A stretch of DNA of 64,000 bases from Devosia yakushimensis (GCF_030159855.1 NZ_BSNG01000001.1:1860001-1924000), one strand, 5' to 3'; counted from the stretch's first letter, positions 41,034 through 49,146 are shown. Notes: a model not told the origin generated them from the sequence alone. Program-made: numbers and translations.

Positions 41034-42542
41034 TCAGAGCGTTTCGATCCGGATCAATTGCGGTTCGCCCACTATGAACCCGTCGGCGGCGATCTGCGCA
41101 AGCGAGTCCCGCACGTCTGATTCCAAAGTCTGCTGCGTGATCATGACCACGGTGCGGGTCGGCGAGCCGTCCGGCGCGACTGCTTTAGCGCTCAAGTCCG
41201 ACCGCTGGATGACGGAATCGATGGAAATGCCGCGCTCACCCATGCGGGTGGCGATAGCAGCCAAGGCGCCGGGCACGTCCTTGGCGTTGAGGCGGATATA
41301 ATAGCCGCCCTGATGGGCGCGCATGGGCGCTTCGCGATAGGGCATCAGCTCTTCGCTGGGCACGCCGAGCGGCGGCACGCGGGTACCCCGGGCAATATCG
41401 AGAATGTCGGACAGCACCGAGGATGCGGTGGGCGGACCACCCGCGCCGGGGCCGGCCAGCAGAAGCTCGTGCACATGGTCGGTTTCGAGCGCCACGGCAT
41501 TCATCACGCCATCGACGCCGGCAATGGCCGAGCCCTTGGGCACGAAAGTGGGGTGGACGCGCTGCTCAATGCCATCGTCAGTGCGCTGGGCGATGCCGAG
41601 CAGCTTGATCTTGTAGCCGAGCTCGGCCGCGACCTTGATGTCGTGCTGGCTGATCTTGGAAATGCCTTCGACGCGGATCTTATCGGGGGCGATTTCATAA
41701 CCGAAGCAGAGCGTGGCCAGGATCGAGAGCTTGTGGGCGGTATCGAACCCCTCGACGTCGAAGGTCGGATCGGCTTCGGCATAGCCGAGCGCCTGAGCAT
41801 CCTTGAGGCAGTCGGCAAAGGAGATGTCCTCATTGCCCATGCGCGTCAGGATGTAATTGCAGGTGCCGTTCATGATGCCGAACACCTTGGCGATGCGGGC
41901 CGAGCCGAGGCCTTCGCGCAGGGTCTTGATGACGGGGATGCCACCGGCCACTGCGGCCTCGAAGCCGAGCTGAGCGCCGGATTCCTCGGCGAGCTTGGCT
42001 AGGCCCACGCCATGTTTGGCGAGCAAGGCCTTGTTGGCCGTCACCACGGGGCGGCCGATTTCGAGGGCGGCTTTGACCGCCGCGAAGGCCGGACCGTCTT
42101 CCCCGCCGATCAGTTCGACGAAGAGATCGATGCCTTCGGATTTGGCCAGGGCCACCGGATCGTCGAACCAGTCGAGCCCGGAAATATCAATGCCGCGGTC
42201 GCGGGAACGCGAACGCGCGGCAACGGCAGTCACCACCAATTGGCGGCCCAGTTTTCGCGTCAGCTCGGCCGCGTCTTTCTGCAGGATACGCACCAAAGTC
42301 GCGCCGACATTGCCAAGGCCCGCAACGCCCACGCGCAGCGGTGGCAGCGTTTCGCCATCGCCAAAGTCCTGCATGGCCTTGAGGATACGCGCCCGCGTAT
42401 CGGAGCGCGGCTCGCGCCCTTCGCGCAGGTCGAACACGAAGAGCGGATCGCCCGCGACGGTGCGGCCGAAGCGGGTCGGCGTCCAACCGCGTGCGGCGAT
42501 AAAGGATTCAACGGTTTGGCGGAACGAAGCGATATCACTCAT
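41034..42542 (-). CDS. hom: homoserine dehydrogenase with N-terminal HTH-like domain
   Basis: This enzyme reduces aspartate semialdehyde to homoserine for Met, Thr and Ile synthesis. From residue 70 on it is standard: NAD loop VGVAGLGNVG (71-80), catalytic domain with GTCNYILTRM near 235, and a C-terminal ACT domain (about 430-502; YYIRLNAKDVPGALAAIA) for threonine feedback. Residues 1-60 are extra. SFIAARGWTPTRFGRTVAGDP and LREGREPRSDTRARIL look like the small helix-turn-helix proteins common in Hyphomicrobiales. A Met at residue 57 could be an internal start, but the upstream coding sequence is clearly domain-like. Confidence 0.93.
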   Translation of the reverse strand: MSDIASFRQTVESFIAARGWTPTRFGRTVAGDPLFVFDLREGREPRSDTRARILKAMQDFGDGETLPPLRVGVAGLGNVGATLVRILQKDAAELTRKLGRQLVVTAVAARSRSRDRGIDISGLDWFDDPVALAKSEGIDLFVELIGGEDGPAFAAVKAALEIGRPVVTANKALLAKHGVGLAKLAEESGAQLGFEAAVAGGIPVIKTLREGLGSARIAKVFGIMNGTCNYILTRMGNEDISFADCLKDAQALGYAEADPTFDVEGFDTAHKLSILATLCFGYEIAPDKIRVEGISKISQHDIKVAAELGYKIKLLGIAQRTDDGIEQRVHPTFVPKGSAIAGVDGVMNAVALETDHVHELLLAGPGAGGPPTASSVLSDILDIARGTRVPPLGVPSEELMPYREAPMRAHQGGYYIRLNAKDVPGALAAIATRMGERGISIDSVIQRSDLSAKAVAPDGSPTRTVVMITQQTLESDVRDSLAQIAADGFIVGEPQLIRIETL

Positions 42543-42634
42543 GGTGGCGCCATGTGCATAGGAAATTGCCTAGCCGTCAATAGGAGTGTGTGAGGAGGGT
42601 GAATCTGGCGTCCAGCGCGGCACGATCGGCCTCC

Positions 42635-42744
42635 CTCCCCCTTGAGGGGAGGGATTGAGGGTGGGGGTGTCGAGCTATCCACAAGCATGGAGTTCGCGGA
42701 GGCCACGACACCCCCACCCTAGCCCTCCCCTCAAGGGGGAGGGG
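42635..42744. repeat. large inverted repeat (family 3)
   Basis: A left arm of about 38 bases (42635-42672, CTCCCCCTTGAGGGGAGGG then ATTGAGGGTGGGGGTGTCG) is mirrored by the right arm at 42706-42744, separated by 33 bases. Each arm contains its own CTCCCC-TTGA-GGGGAG hairpin. It sits between the stop of a siderophore-binding gene and the hom promoter, so it could also stop transcription. Only one copy is seen in the window. Confidence 0.8.
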
Positions 42745-42770
42745 ATTGCATTGCGGCTCCCTGGTTTCAG

Positions 42771-43751
42771 CTACTGCCCCTTGGCCACCGCGGCGGTTTC
42801 ACCGACGGTCTTGATGAAATCGGCAAAGGCCCAGCGCAGGGATGCCGGGGTGATGGCGCCGCCGACGGCCATGATGGTTTCCTCGCCCACGATCATGGCC
42901 ATGGCGTGCTTCTGTACCAGCGGGGCCAGCTTGATATAGGAGAGGTTGAGGAAGTCGTCGGCGCTCTGCTGGTTGTCGAAGAAGGTCACCAGCATTTCAG
43001 CAGCGATCTGGTCGAAGGTCTCGTAGCTCAGCGTATAGGAAATGCCGGTGGAGACCATGAGGCCGCCGGGGGTCATGGGCGCGGCTTTCATGCCCAGATC
43101 GACCAGCAGGCGGACGCGCGGGTCCTCTTCCATGCGCACAGCGACCGAACCGTCCGGGCGGTTGATGACATTGGCAAAGACGGTGCCCTGGATGGCAGGG
43201 TATTTGTCGGCTTCAGCCTGCATGAAGGCCTGGGTCTGCTGCTTGAGCGCCTTGGCTTCGGCGCTGAGGCCGAGAGCCTTGCCCGTCAGATCGACCACCT
43301 GCTGCCAGGAGGCAAACCAGGGCGTTTCGGGATAGGCTACGACCGGGGCGATGTTACTCAGCAGCGCGAATTCATCCGGGGTCAGGCCCGAATAGGGCGC
43401 GATGATCACGTCGGGCTGCAGCGCCGCGATGGCTTCGATGGGTGGCTCGGCGGAATCGGGCAGGATGACCGGCATTTCAGCGCCGAGCTTGGCGACGGCC
43501 TCCGCGGTCCAGGGCAGCACGCCATCATCGCCCCCGCCGTAGCGGAAAAAGGGCATGCCGACTGGCACAATGCCCAGATCGAGCACCACATCCTGCGCCG
43601 ACCAGCCCCAGGTGACTACGCGCTGCGGCTTGGCGGGAATGACCGCATCGCCCAGGGCGGTGGTGATCGTCACCGGAAAGCTGTCCTCGGCATGGACGCC
43701 GCCGGCAAAGGCCATGGCGGCGAGCGCAATGGCCGAGAATTTGATGGTCAT
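42771..43751 (-). CDS. iron-siderophore substrate-binding protein, orphan copy C
   Basis: This 326-residue periplasmic binding protein has a signal peptide (IALAAMAFAGGVHA) and FecB/FepB-like sequence: QRVVTWGWSAQDVVLDLGIVPVG near 45-67 and IAALQPDVIIAPYSGLTPDEF near 105-125. It has no permease genes nearby. It is about half identical to the adjacent copy D and more distant from copies A and B. It probably shares a channel with another ferric-siderophore transporter. Confidence 0.87.
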   Translation of the reverse strand: MTIKFSAIALAAMAFAGGVHAEDSFPVTITTALGDAVIPAKPQRVVTWGWSAQDVVLDLGIVPVGMPFFRYGGGDDGVLPWTAEAVAKLGAEMPVILPDSAEPPIEAIAALQPDVIIAPYSGLTPDEFALLSNIAPVVAYPETPWFASWQQVVDLTGKALGLSAEAKALKQQTQAFMQAEADKYPAIQGTVFANVINRPDGSVAVRMEEDPRVRLLVDLGMKAAPMTPGGLMVSTGISYTLSYETFDQIAAEMLVTFFDNQQSADDFLNLSYIKLAPLVQKHAMAMIVGEETIMAVGGAITPASLRWAFADFIKTVGETAAVAKGQ

Positions 43752-43764
43752 GGTTGTCCCCGGA

Positions 43765-44739
43765 TTACTGGGCCTTGGCCGCGCTGGCGGCCTTGGCGAT
43801 GACATCGATATATTGCGGAAAGCCCCAGCGCAGCGACAAGGCGCTGGGCGGGGAAACGGCGGCGACATTTTCCGTGCCGACCAGGGCGGCCAGAGCGCCC
43901 TTTTCGATCTGCGGCATGGCCTTGACGTAAGGGCGAGTCAGGAACTCGTCGAGTGGCGCCTGGTCTTCGTAATAGGTGAGTAGGATATCGCTGGTGAGCG
44001 TGTCGAAAACCTCGTAGCTCAGCGAAAAGATGAACTTGCCATCATGCGGGGAGAGCTCTTCAACGCTGGGTGCCAGCACGAGGCCAAGCCCGGTGAGGAA
44101 CTTCATGCGCGCATCGAGCGCGTCGTAGACCGCGATGGCGCCATCAAAATCATTGAAACCGGCAAAGGTCGTGCCGGGAACGTCCGGATATTTGGCGACC
44201 TCATCGGCGAGGAATTGCCCGGTTTCGGCGATGAGTGCAGCGGCCTCGTCCGGTTTGCCAAGGGCGGCGCCGACAGTGGTGGTCACCTCCTGCCAGGTGG
44301 CCGAATAGGCGTCGCCGGAATAGGCGATGGTGGGAGCAATGCCGGAAAGCAGCGCATATTGATCCTGCGTGATGCCGGAAAAGGCCGCGATGATCAGATC
44401 GGGCTCAAGCGCCGCAATCTGCTCGAAGGGCGGCTCGCCGGTGTTGGGCAGAACCGTTGGCGGCTCGCCGCCCGCGGCGGCCAGGACTTCTTCCAGCCAG
44501 GGCTGAATGCCGTCTTCCCCGCCACCATAGGACTGGAAGGGAATGCCCACCGGAACCACGCCAAGGGCAAGCACCGCATCTTCATTGCCCCAGCCCCAGG
44601 TGACGATGCGCTTGGGCGCTGCCTCGATCGTGGTGGAACCGTAGACATGCTCGAGCGTGACGGGAAAATGCTGGGCAGCGGCTCCCGCGACCATGACCAG
44701 TGCAAAAGGAAATGCGAGGACGACAGAGCGAGCGGACAT
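43765..44739 (-). CDS. iron-siderophore substrate-binding protein, orphan copy D
   Basis: This 324-residue paralogue of copy C shares TWGWGNEDAVLALGVVPVG, the SYGGGEDGIQPW loop and IAALEPDLIIAAFSGIT. Its signal peptide is VVLAFPFALVMVAGAAA. It precedes copy C by 13 bases, so both are co-transcribed. The pair interrupts the otherwise familiar aminotransferase-hom arrangement. Confidence 0.87.
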   Translation of the reverse strand: MSARSVVLAFPFALVMVAGAAAQHFPVTLEHVYGSTTIEAAPKRIVTWGWGNEDAVLALGVVPVGIPFQSYGGGEDGIQPWLEEVLAAAGGEPPTVLPNTGEPPFEQIAALEPDLIIAAFSGITQDQYALLSGIAPTIAYSGDAYSATWQEVTTTVGAALGKPDEAAALIAETGQFLADEVAKYPDVPGTTFAGFNDFDGAIAVYDALDARMKFLTGLGLVLAPSVEELSPHDGKFIFSLSYEVFDTLTSDILLTYYEDQAPLDEFLTRPYVKAMPQIEKGALAALVGTENVAAVSPPSALSLRWGFPQYIDVIAKAASAAKAQ

Positions 44740-44885
44740 GACGCACCATTTTCGTGGAGGTGGTTCTCCATACGAAAGGTGATTTATGTTGTCATGTATT
44801 ATTTGGTGGGAGGCTCAGGGATAGGGGCTCTCATCCCGCTCCGGAATGACATCGTGGGCTCAGAAATTTGCAGCATCTCCACACA

Positions 44886-44976
44886 CCACAATCGCTTCCC
44901 TCGGGCTTGACCCGAGGGCCACTCGCCACTTGTGCCGGGTTGAGAAAGGCCCTCGGGTCAAGCCCGAGGGAGGCGG
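44886..44976. repeat. interspersed double-hairpin repeat, family 1, copy B
   Basis: CCACAATCGC (44886-44895), CCCTCGGGCTTGACCCGAGGG (44898-44918) and CCCTCGGGTCAAGCCCGAGGG (44950-44970) match copy C base for base in the stems; the right outer arm is lost. Confidence 0.85.
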
Positions 44977-45017
44977 CGGGGGGGGGATGGAGGCGAGATG
45001 TTCCCGCAAATCACGGT

Positions 45018-45150
45018 GTCATTCCGGCCCCCGGGACGCTCCGCGCCCGAGGACAGGCTCCGGCCGGAATCCAAGCTATGCCCTATCCCCGCGCTGGACA
45101 GTGCTGATGGCCTTCAGCATGGATCCCGGCCTGCGCCGGGATGACATCGT
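45018..45150. repeat. interspersed palindromic repeat, family 2, copy 2 (composite)
   Basis: A left hairpin (GTGTCATTCCGGCC to GGCCGGAATCC, about 45018-45082) and a right hairpin (ATCCCGGCC-TGC-GCCGGGAT, near 45122-45142) are joined by a spacer containing GTGCTGATGGCCTTCAGC. The right part matches 36388-36445. Confidence 0.7.
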
Positions 45151-45171
45151 ACGTTGAGAGAGGGGAGACCC

Positions 45172-46386
45172 CTACCCTACCAGCGGCACGACATTGCCGC
45201 CGCTGGCCTTGGAGCCGAGCAGCTTCTTGATGTTGCGGGCGGCCTGGCGGATGCGCTGTTCGTTTTCGACGAAGGCCAGGCGGATATATTGGTCGCCATA
45301 TTCGCCGAAACCCACGCCGGGGGCGACGCCCACGCCGGTTTCCTTGATCAGCAGCTTGGCGAATTCGAGCGAGCCCAGATGGGCGAATTGCGCCGGGATG
45401 GGCGCCCAGGCGAACATGGTGGCCTTGGGCACCGGAATGTCCCAGCCGGAGCGGCCGAAGCTTTCGACCAGCACGTCGCGGCGGTATTTGTAGATCTTGC
45501 GAACCTCTTCGATCACGTCGTCCGAGCCGTTGAGCGCGGCGGTCGCGGCCACCTGGATGGGGGTGAAGGCGCCGTAATCGAGATAGGACTTCACGCGCGC
45601 CAAAGCCGCGATCAGCCGTTCATTGCCCACGGCAAAGCCCACGCGCCAGCCGGGCATGGAATAGGTCTTGGACATGGAGGTGAATTCGACCGAAATGTCG
45701 ATGGCGCCGGGCACCTGCAAGACCGATGGCGGGGGCGCATCTTCGTCGAAATAGATCTCGGAATAGGCGAGATCGGACAGGATGAAGATGTCGTTGGCCT
45801 TACAATATTTGACGACCTCGGTGTAAAAATCGAGATCAGCCGTATAGGCGGTCGGGTTGGCCGGATAGTTGAGCACCAGCGCGATCGGCTTGGGGATCGA
45901 GTGCCGCACGGCGCGATCCAGCGAGCGGAGGAAATCCTCGTTCGGATCGGCCGGCATGGAGCGCACGACGCCGCCGGACATGATGAAGCCGAAGGAGTGG
46001 ATGGGATAGGTCGGGTTGGGCACCAGCACCACATCGCCCGGGGCGGTGATGGCCGAGGCCATATTGGCAAAGCCTTCCTTGGAGCCCAGCGTCGCCACGA
46101 TCTGCGTATCGGGATTGAGCTTCACGCCGAAGCGGCGGCCATAATAGCTGGCCTGGGCCTTGCGCAGGCCGGGAATGCCGCGCGAGGTGGAATAGCGGTG
46201 GGTGCGCGGATCCTTGACGGTTTCCTGCAGCTTTTCAACGATATGCTGGGGGGTGGGCATATCGGGATTGCCCATGCCCAGATCGATGATGTCGACGCCT
46301 TCGGCGCGCGCCTTGGCCTTGATCGGGTCGATATGGGCAAACACATAGGGCGGCAGGCGGCGGATGCGATGGAAATCTTCGCTCAT
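45172..46386 (-). CDS. class I aminotransferase (AlaC/LL-DAP aminotransferase-like)
   Basis: This 404-residue PLP enzyme is of the AlaC/DapL-like group: DLGMGNPDMPTP near 36, NYPANPTA near 172, DLAYSEIYFD near 202, PLP lysine in MSKTYSMPGWRVGFAVG near 239, and C-terminal Arg in IRLAFVEN. It probably transfers amino groups between alanine/glutamate and a keto acid. In related genomes it lies beside hom; here two siderophore-binding genes intervene. Annotation as LL-diaminopimelate aminotransferase is common but not proven by sequence. Confidence 0.9.
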   Translation of the reverse strand: MSEDFHRIRRLPPYVFAHIDPIKAKARAEGVDIIDLGMGNPDMPTPQHIVEKLQETVKDPRTHRYSTSRGIPGLRKAQASYYGRRFGVKLNPDTQIVATLGSKEGFANMASAITAPGDVVLVPNPTYPIHSFGFIMSGGVVRSMPADPNEDFLRSLDRAVRHSIPKPIALVLNYPANPTAYTADLDFYTEVVKYCKANDIFILSDLAYSEIYFDEDAPPPSVLQVPGAIDISVEFTSMSKTYSMPGWRVGFAVGNERLIAALARVKSYLDYGAFTPIQVAATAALNGSDDVIEEVRKIYKYRRDVLVESFGRSGWDIPVPKATMFAWAPIPAQFAHLGSLEFAKLLIKETGVGVAPGVGFGEYGDQYIRLAFVENEQRIRQAARNIKKLLGSKASGGNVVPLVG

Positions 46387-46800
46387 ATTGTCCTCGGCGG
46401 CCCGGCTGGGGCCTGTGGCTCGCGACGCGCACCGGGCGCCACGCCTCTCTTGAAGGCCGTGATTATCGCGGAATTATGGTTGTGAACGGGTTAAACAGCG
46501 CCGGGTGCGGCGCTTTTCGCAATATTCGGCTCTTCCCGGCCCCATCGGGCCACGCGGGAAGAGCTAGCGGGCGTTCGCGCCCGCCGCAGCGAGGGCGGCC
46601 GCCGACACGAAATTGCCGGCGAGCGAAGCTCCAACCAATGCAAATGTGTACAGGGACGGCATATCTCTTGCCCTTCAGAAGCGTTTTTTGTAATGAAACC
46701 AGCTATCGATAAGGCCGTTCATAAATCCTCGTCAGGGTATTGTAAATGGTCCGGAGGACGCCAACCTTCGAGACCAGAACGGCGTATGTGAGGTAATATC
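46387..46800. other. 414-base divergent intergenic region
   Basis: Between the aminotransferase and the UGT-type gene lie the hairpin AGCGCC..GGCGCT (46497-46514) followed by TTTT on the plus strand, a 10-bp perfect inverted repeat GCTCTTCCCG..CGGGAAGAGC (46529-46564), a GCGGGCG-TT-CGCGCCCGC hairpin and a possible 32-codon ORF on the minus strand. Confidence 0.6.
46564..46662 (-). CDS. possible 32-residue hydrophobic small protein
   Basis: An ATG at 46662 opens a frame of 32 residues (MPSLYTFALVGASLAGNFVS then an Ala-rich end, stop TAG). AAGGGC lies about ten bases upstream. One hydrophobic segment spans most of the peptide, like a small membrane protein or leader. The 10-bp inverted repeat at 46529-46564 begins at its stop and could terminate its transcript. 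It is too short to be certain. Confidence 0.35.
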   Translation of the reverse strand: MPSLYTFALVGASLAGNFVSAAALAAAGANAR

Positions 46801-48114
46801 TTGAAGCGGATTGCCCTTGTCACGATCGGTACACAAGGCGACGTTCAACCCTATCTAGCCTTGGCCATAGCGCTCAAGGAGCGCGGCTATTCGGTCGTGT
46901 TGGGTGCCTCGGAAGAATTCCAGGACATGGTGGAAGGCTATGGCGTGGAGTTCCATACGCTGGGCCCCTCCATCCAGGCTTTCCTGCTGCAACAGCGATT
47001 CGAGAATGCGATGAGCCAGTCCATGCTCATCAATGGGCCGTCCTTGCTGCGGCAAGGCCAGCAGATCGTGGACACGGCGGCGCGCCATGCCTGGAACATG
47101 TGCCAGGGCGCCGACATGCTGATCCTCAACATGAATACCAGCTTTGGCATCGATATTGCCGAGGCGCTGCATATTCCGGCGGTCATGGTGGCCCTGCAAC
47201 CGCTGAATTCGACCAGCGAATTCCCGCTCTGCATCTATTACGGCGCCGATTTCGGCCCGGCCTTCAACAAGCTGACCTATACGGCCATGACCGTGCAGCA
47301 GATTTACTACAATCTGCCGCGCAACAAGCTGCGCCGGGAGCTGATGGGGCTGGATTCGCGCAAGAAGGGTGGCTTCTTCCGCAATACGGACGGAACACCG
47401 CTCACCACGCTCTACCCCTATTCGCCGGTGATTTCGCCGCGCCCGCGCGATTGGCCGAAAAGCGCTATCGTCACCGGCTATTGGCAGCTCAAAGACCGCA
47501 CCGACTGGCAGCCGTCCGAAGCGTTCCAGAAATTCCTCTCGGAAGGCGAAGCGCCGGTCTATATCGGCTTTGGCTCGATGCCCTTTGGCGCTGAGCGCAA
47601 TACCAAGATTTTGAAGGAAGCCGTGGGCATGTGGGGCGGCCGCGCCGTCGTGGCGCGCGGCTGGGGCGGCATCAATCCGCAGGATCTGCCGGACAGCATT
47701 TTCGCCATCGAAAAGGCGCCGCACGACAAGCTGTTCAAATATGTCTCGGCGGTCGTCCATCATGGGGGCGCCGGCACGACATCGGCAGGCCTGCATCTGG
47801 GCCGGCCGACCTTCGTCGTGCCGCAGACGGTGGACCAGCCCTATTGGGGCCGCCGAGTCTATGAGCTGGGCTGCGGTCCCAAGCCGGTCCGCCTGCGCAA
47901 GCTGACCTCGGAAATCCTCGCTGGTGCACTGGCTGATCTCTCGACCAACGAAGACTATCGCCGCAACGCTGCTGATATCGCCGAAAAGCTGCATGCCGAG
48001 AACGGTACGGACAAGGCCATCAAGATCATCGAGCGGGTGATGGACAATTATGTCCTGCCGCACACGCCCAAGGTGAAGAAGGCCAGGAAGCCGGCGCTGA
48101 AGCTGGTTGGCTAG
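46801..48114 (+). CDS. UGT/sterol 3-beta-glucosyltransferase-like glycosyltransferase
   Basis: This 437-residue GT-B enzyme (GT1/GT28 group) probably moves a sugar from a UDP-sugar to a lipid or sterol-like acceptor. N-terminal TIGTQGDVQPYLALAIAL is the sterol-glucosyltransferase marker; IGFGSMPFG near 258 and HHGGAGTTSAGLHLGRPTFVVPQTVDQPYW near 320 form the donor site. It starts at TTG (46801) with GAGG upstream. The C-terminus is basic. It stands alone; the acceptor could be a hopanoid or glycolipid. Confidence 0.87.
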   Translation: MKRIALVTIGTQGDVQPYLALAIALKERGYSVVLGASEEFQDMVEGYGVEFHTLGPSIQAFLLQQRFENAMSQSMLINGPSLLRQGQQIVDTAARHAWNMCQGADMLILNMNTSFGIDIAEALHIPAVMVALQPLNSTSEFPLCIYYGADFGPAFNKLTYTAMTVQQIYYNLPRNKLRRELMGLDSRKKGGFFRNTDGTPLTTLYPYSPVISPRPRDWPKSAIVTGYWQLKDRTDWQPSEAFQKFLSEGEAPVYIGFGSMPFGAERNTKILKEAVGMWGGRAVVARGWGGINPQDLPDSIFAIEKAPHDKLFKYVSAVVHHGGAGTTSAGLHLGRPTFVVPQTVDQPYWGRRVYELGCGPKPVRLRKLTSEILAGALADLSTNEDYRRNAADIAEKLHAENGTDKAIKIIERVMDNYVLPHTPKVKKARKPALKLVG

Positions 48115-48755
48115 GCGTTGCGCTGCGCCAGCCGGAGGCTGTAGGCCACGCCTAGCACGACGGGCAAGACAATCGCCGTGATCGCCCCCAGGATGAGGAT
48201 GAGGCCTTCGCCGGTCAGCAGCGTCAGGATCACCAGCAGGCCACCGGCGGCCATCATGGCAAGGCCGGTGAAGCGGTGCGTTGCCGCCCAATTGGCCGGA
48301 TCGGCCAGCGTGCTCCGGAGCCGGATGCCGCCATATCGATTGGGCTGGGACTTTGGCAGGACATTGCCGAGCACGACCAGCAGTGCCGCGACGCTCCAGG
48401 CGGCCACGCGCGCCACGGCAAAATCGAACTGGAATACCAACACGGTCTGAAATGCCAGGAACATGGCGAGCATGACCGGCAGGATTGCCTCGACGACGTG
48501 CCGGCCACCGGCCAGCCGTTCCGAGCTGGCAAATTTTCCGATGACCCAAAAGAGCGCGAGCAGCGACACACCGAAGGCCGGCATCAGGAGCAGCGCATTG
48601 TCGCGCCCGGCGAAACGATCGGGCTGGCCATGGATATCGAAATGCACCGGCAGCATCGCATCGGCCGGGATGCTGACAAATCCCGCGATGGTGGTCACGG
48701 CGATCAGCGACAGGAGCAAATGATTGAGGGGCGTGAAGACGCGGAGGCCTGTCAT
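48111..48755 (-). CDS. SdpI-like membrane protein (DUF1648 plus SdpI domain)
   Basis: This 214-residue protein has six membrane helices. The DUF1648 segment PVHFDIHGQPDRFAGRD (near 37) and the SdpI segment YGGIRLRSTLADPANWAATHRFTG (near 142) are clear. In Bacillus, SdpI gives immunity to a toxin and signals to the ArsR-type repressor SdpR. Here it overlaps the repressor gene by 4 bases, so the pair is an SdpR/SdpI-type module. Its tail overlaps the UGT gene's stop. Confidence 0.85.
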   Translation of the reverse strand: MTGLRVFTPLNHLLLSLIAVTTIAGFVSIPADAMLPVHFDIHGQPDRFAGRDNALLLMPAFGVSLLALFWVIGKFASSERLAGGRHVVEAILPVMLAMFLAFQTVLVFQFDFAVARVAAWSVAALLVVLGNVLPKSQPNRYGGIRLRSTLADPANWAATHRFTGLAMMAAGGLLVILTLLTGEGLILILGAITAIVLPVVLGVAYSLRLAQRNA

Positions 48756-49021
48756 TGGTCGTCATCCTTGAGCGAGAGGAGACCGGCCAGGGCCGCCTCC
48801 AGAATACTGGCATTGAGGTGGTAGATCAGGCTGGTGCCCCGCCGCTCGACGACCACCAGCTCGGCCTCCTTCAGCTTGGCCAGGTGAACCGAAAGCGTCG
48901 GCCGGCTGATCTCGAAGTGAAGCGCCAGATCACCAGCGCTCATCGGCCCTGCCTTGAGCAAGGCGAGCACCTTGCGGCGCACCGGGTGCGAAAGCGCTTC
49001 GAATACGGTGTTGATCCCCAC
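48752..49021 (-). CDS. ArsR/SdpR-type repressor
   Basis: This 89-residue winged-helix protein (FEALSHPVRRKVLALLKAG, then FEISRPTLSVHLAKLKEAELV) is SdpR-like and lacks metal-binding cysteines. It is first in a two-gene operon with the SdpI-like protein and sits next to the 49032-49085 operator, so it most likely represses itself. In the Bacillus model SdpI captures the repressor at the membrane when ligand is present; the ligand here is unknown. Confidence 0.87.
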   Translation of the reverse strand: MGINTVFEALSHPVRRKVLALLKAGPMSAGDLALHFEISRPTLSVHLAKLKEAELVVVERRGTSLIYHLNASILEAALAGLLSLKDDDQ

Positions 49022-49031
49022 AGGGTGTCCT

Positions 49032-49085
49032 TATTTCGTCTACAGACTAATTAGTATATCAACTAATTAGCGTCAAGACGAAATA
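49032..49085. promoter_or_regulatory. operator region of the SdpR/SdpI-type operon
   Basis: Two ACTAATTAG palindromic boxes (49046-49054 and 49062-49070, 16 bases apart) lie inside a 9-bp inverted repeat TATTTCGTC (49032-49040) / GACGAAATA (49077-49085). The AT-rich block contrasts with flanking GC-rich DNA and begins 11 bases upstream of the repressor start. Repressor binding over the promoter is the natural reading. Confidence 0.75.
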
Positions 49086-49099
49086 GCAGATAACAAAAA

Positions 49100-49119
49100 G
49101 GGGAGGCTTTCGCCTCCCC
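49100..49119 (-). terminator. intrinsic terminator of the symporter gene
   Basis: On the minus strand GGGGAGGC, loop GAAA and GCCTCCCC are followed by TTTTTGTT. It lies 28 bases beyond the symporter stop (49147) and just outside the SdpR operator. Confidence 0.9.
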
Positions 49120-49146
49120 CTCGTATTCCTCACGATATTCCCTGCC

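Larger units (their letters stand above)
44740..45171. other. 432-base repeat-rich intergenic region
   Basis: This gap holds the promoter region of the binding-protein pair (AT-rich 44768-44815), one family 1 double-hairpin (44886-44976) and one family 2 composite element (about 45018-45150). No ORF with a sensible ribosome site is seen. Confidence 0.7.

Noticed and set aside
44886..45150. possible CRISPR-like repeats
   Set aside because: The repeats are inverted hairpins of different families, not direct repeats with regular spacers, and no cas genes are present.
38018..46386. integrated element around the siderophore-binding pair
   Set aside because: No integrase, transposase, tRNA target or direct terminal repeats were seen; only intergenic palindromes flank the pair.
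46855..48813. 652-residue minus-strand ORF
   Set aside because: It runs antisense to the UGT-type gene and through the SdpI-like gene in a different frame, with no recognised domain.
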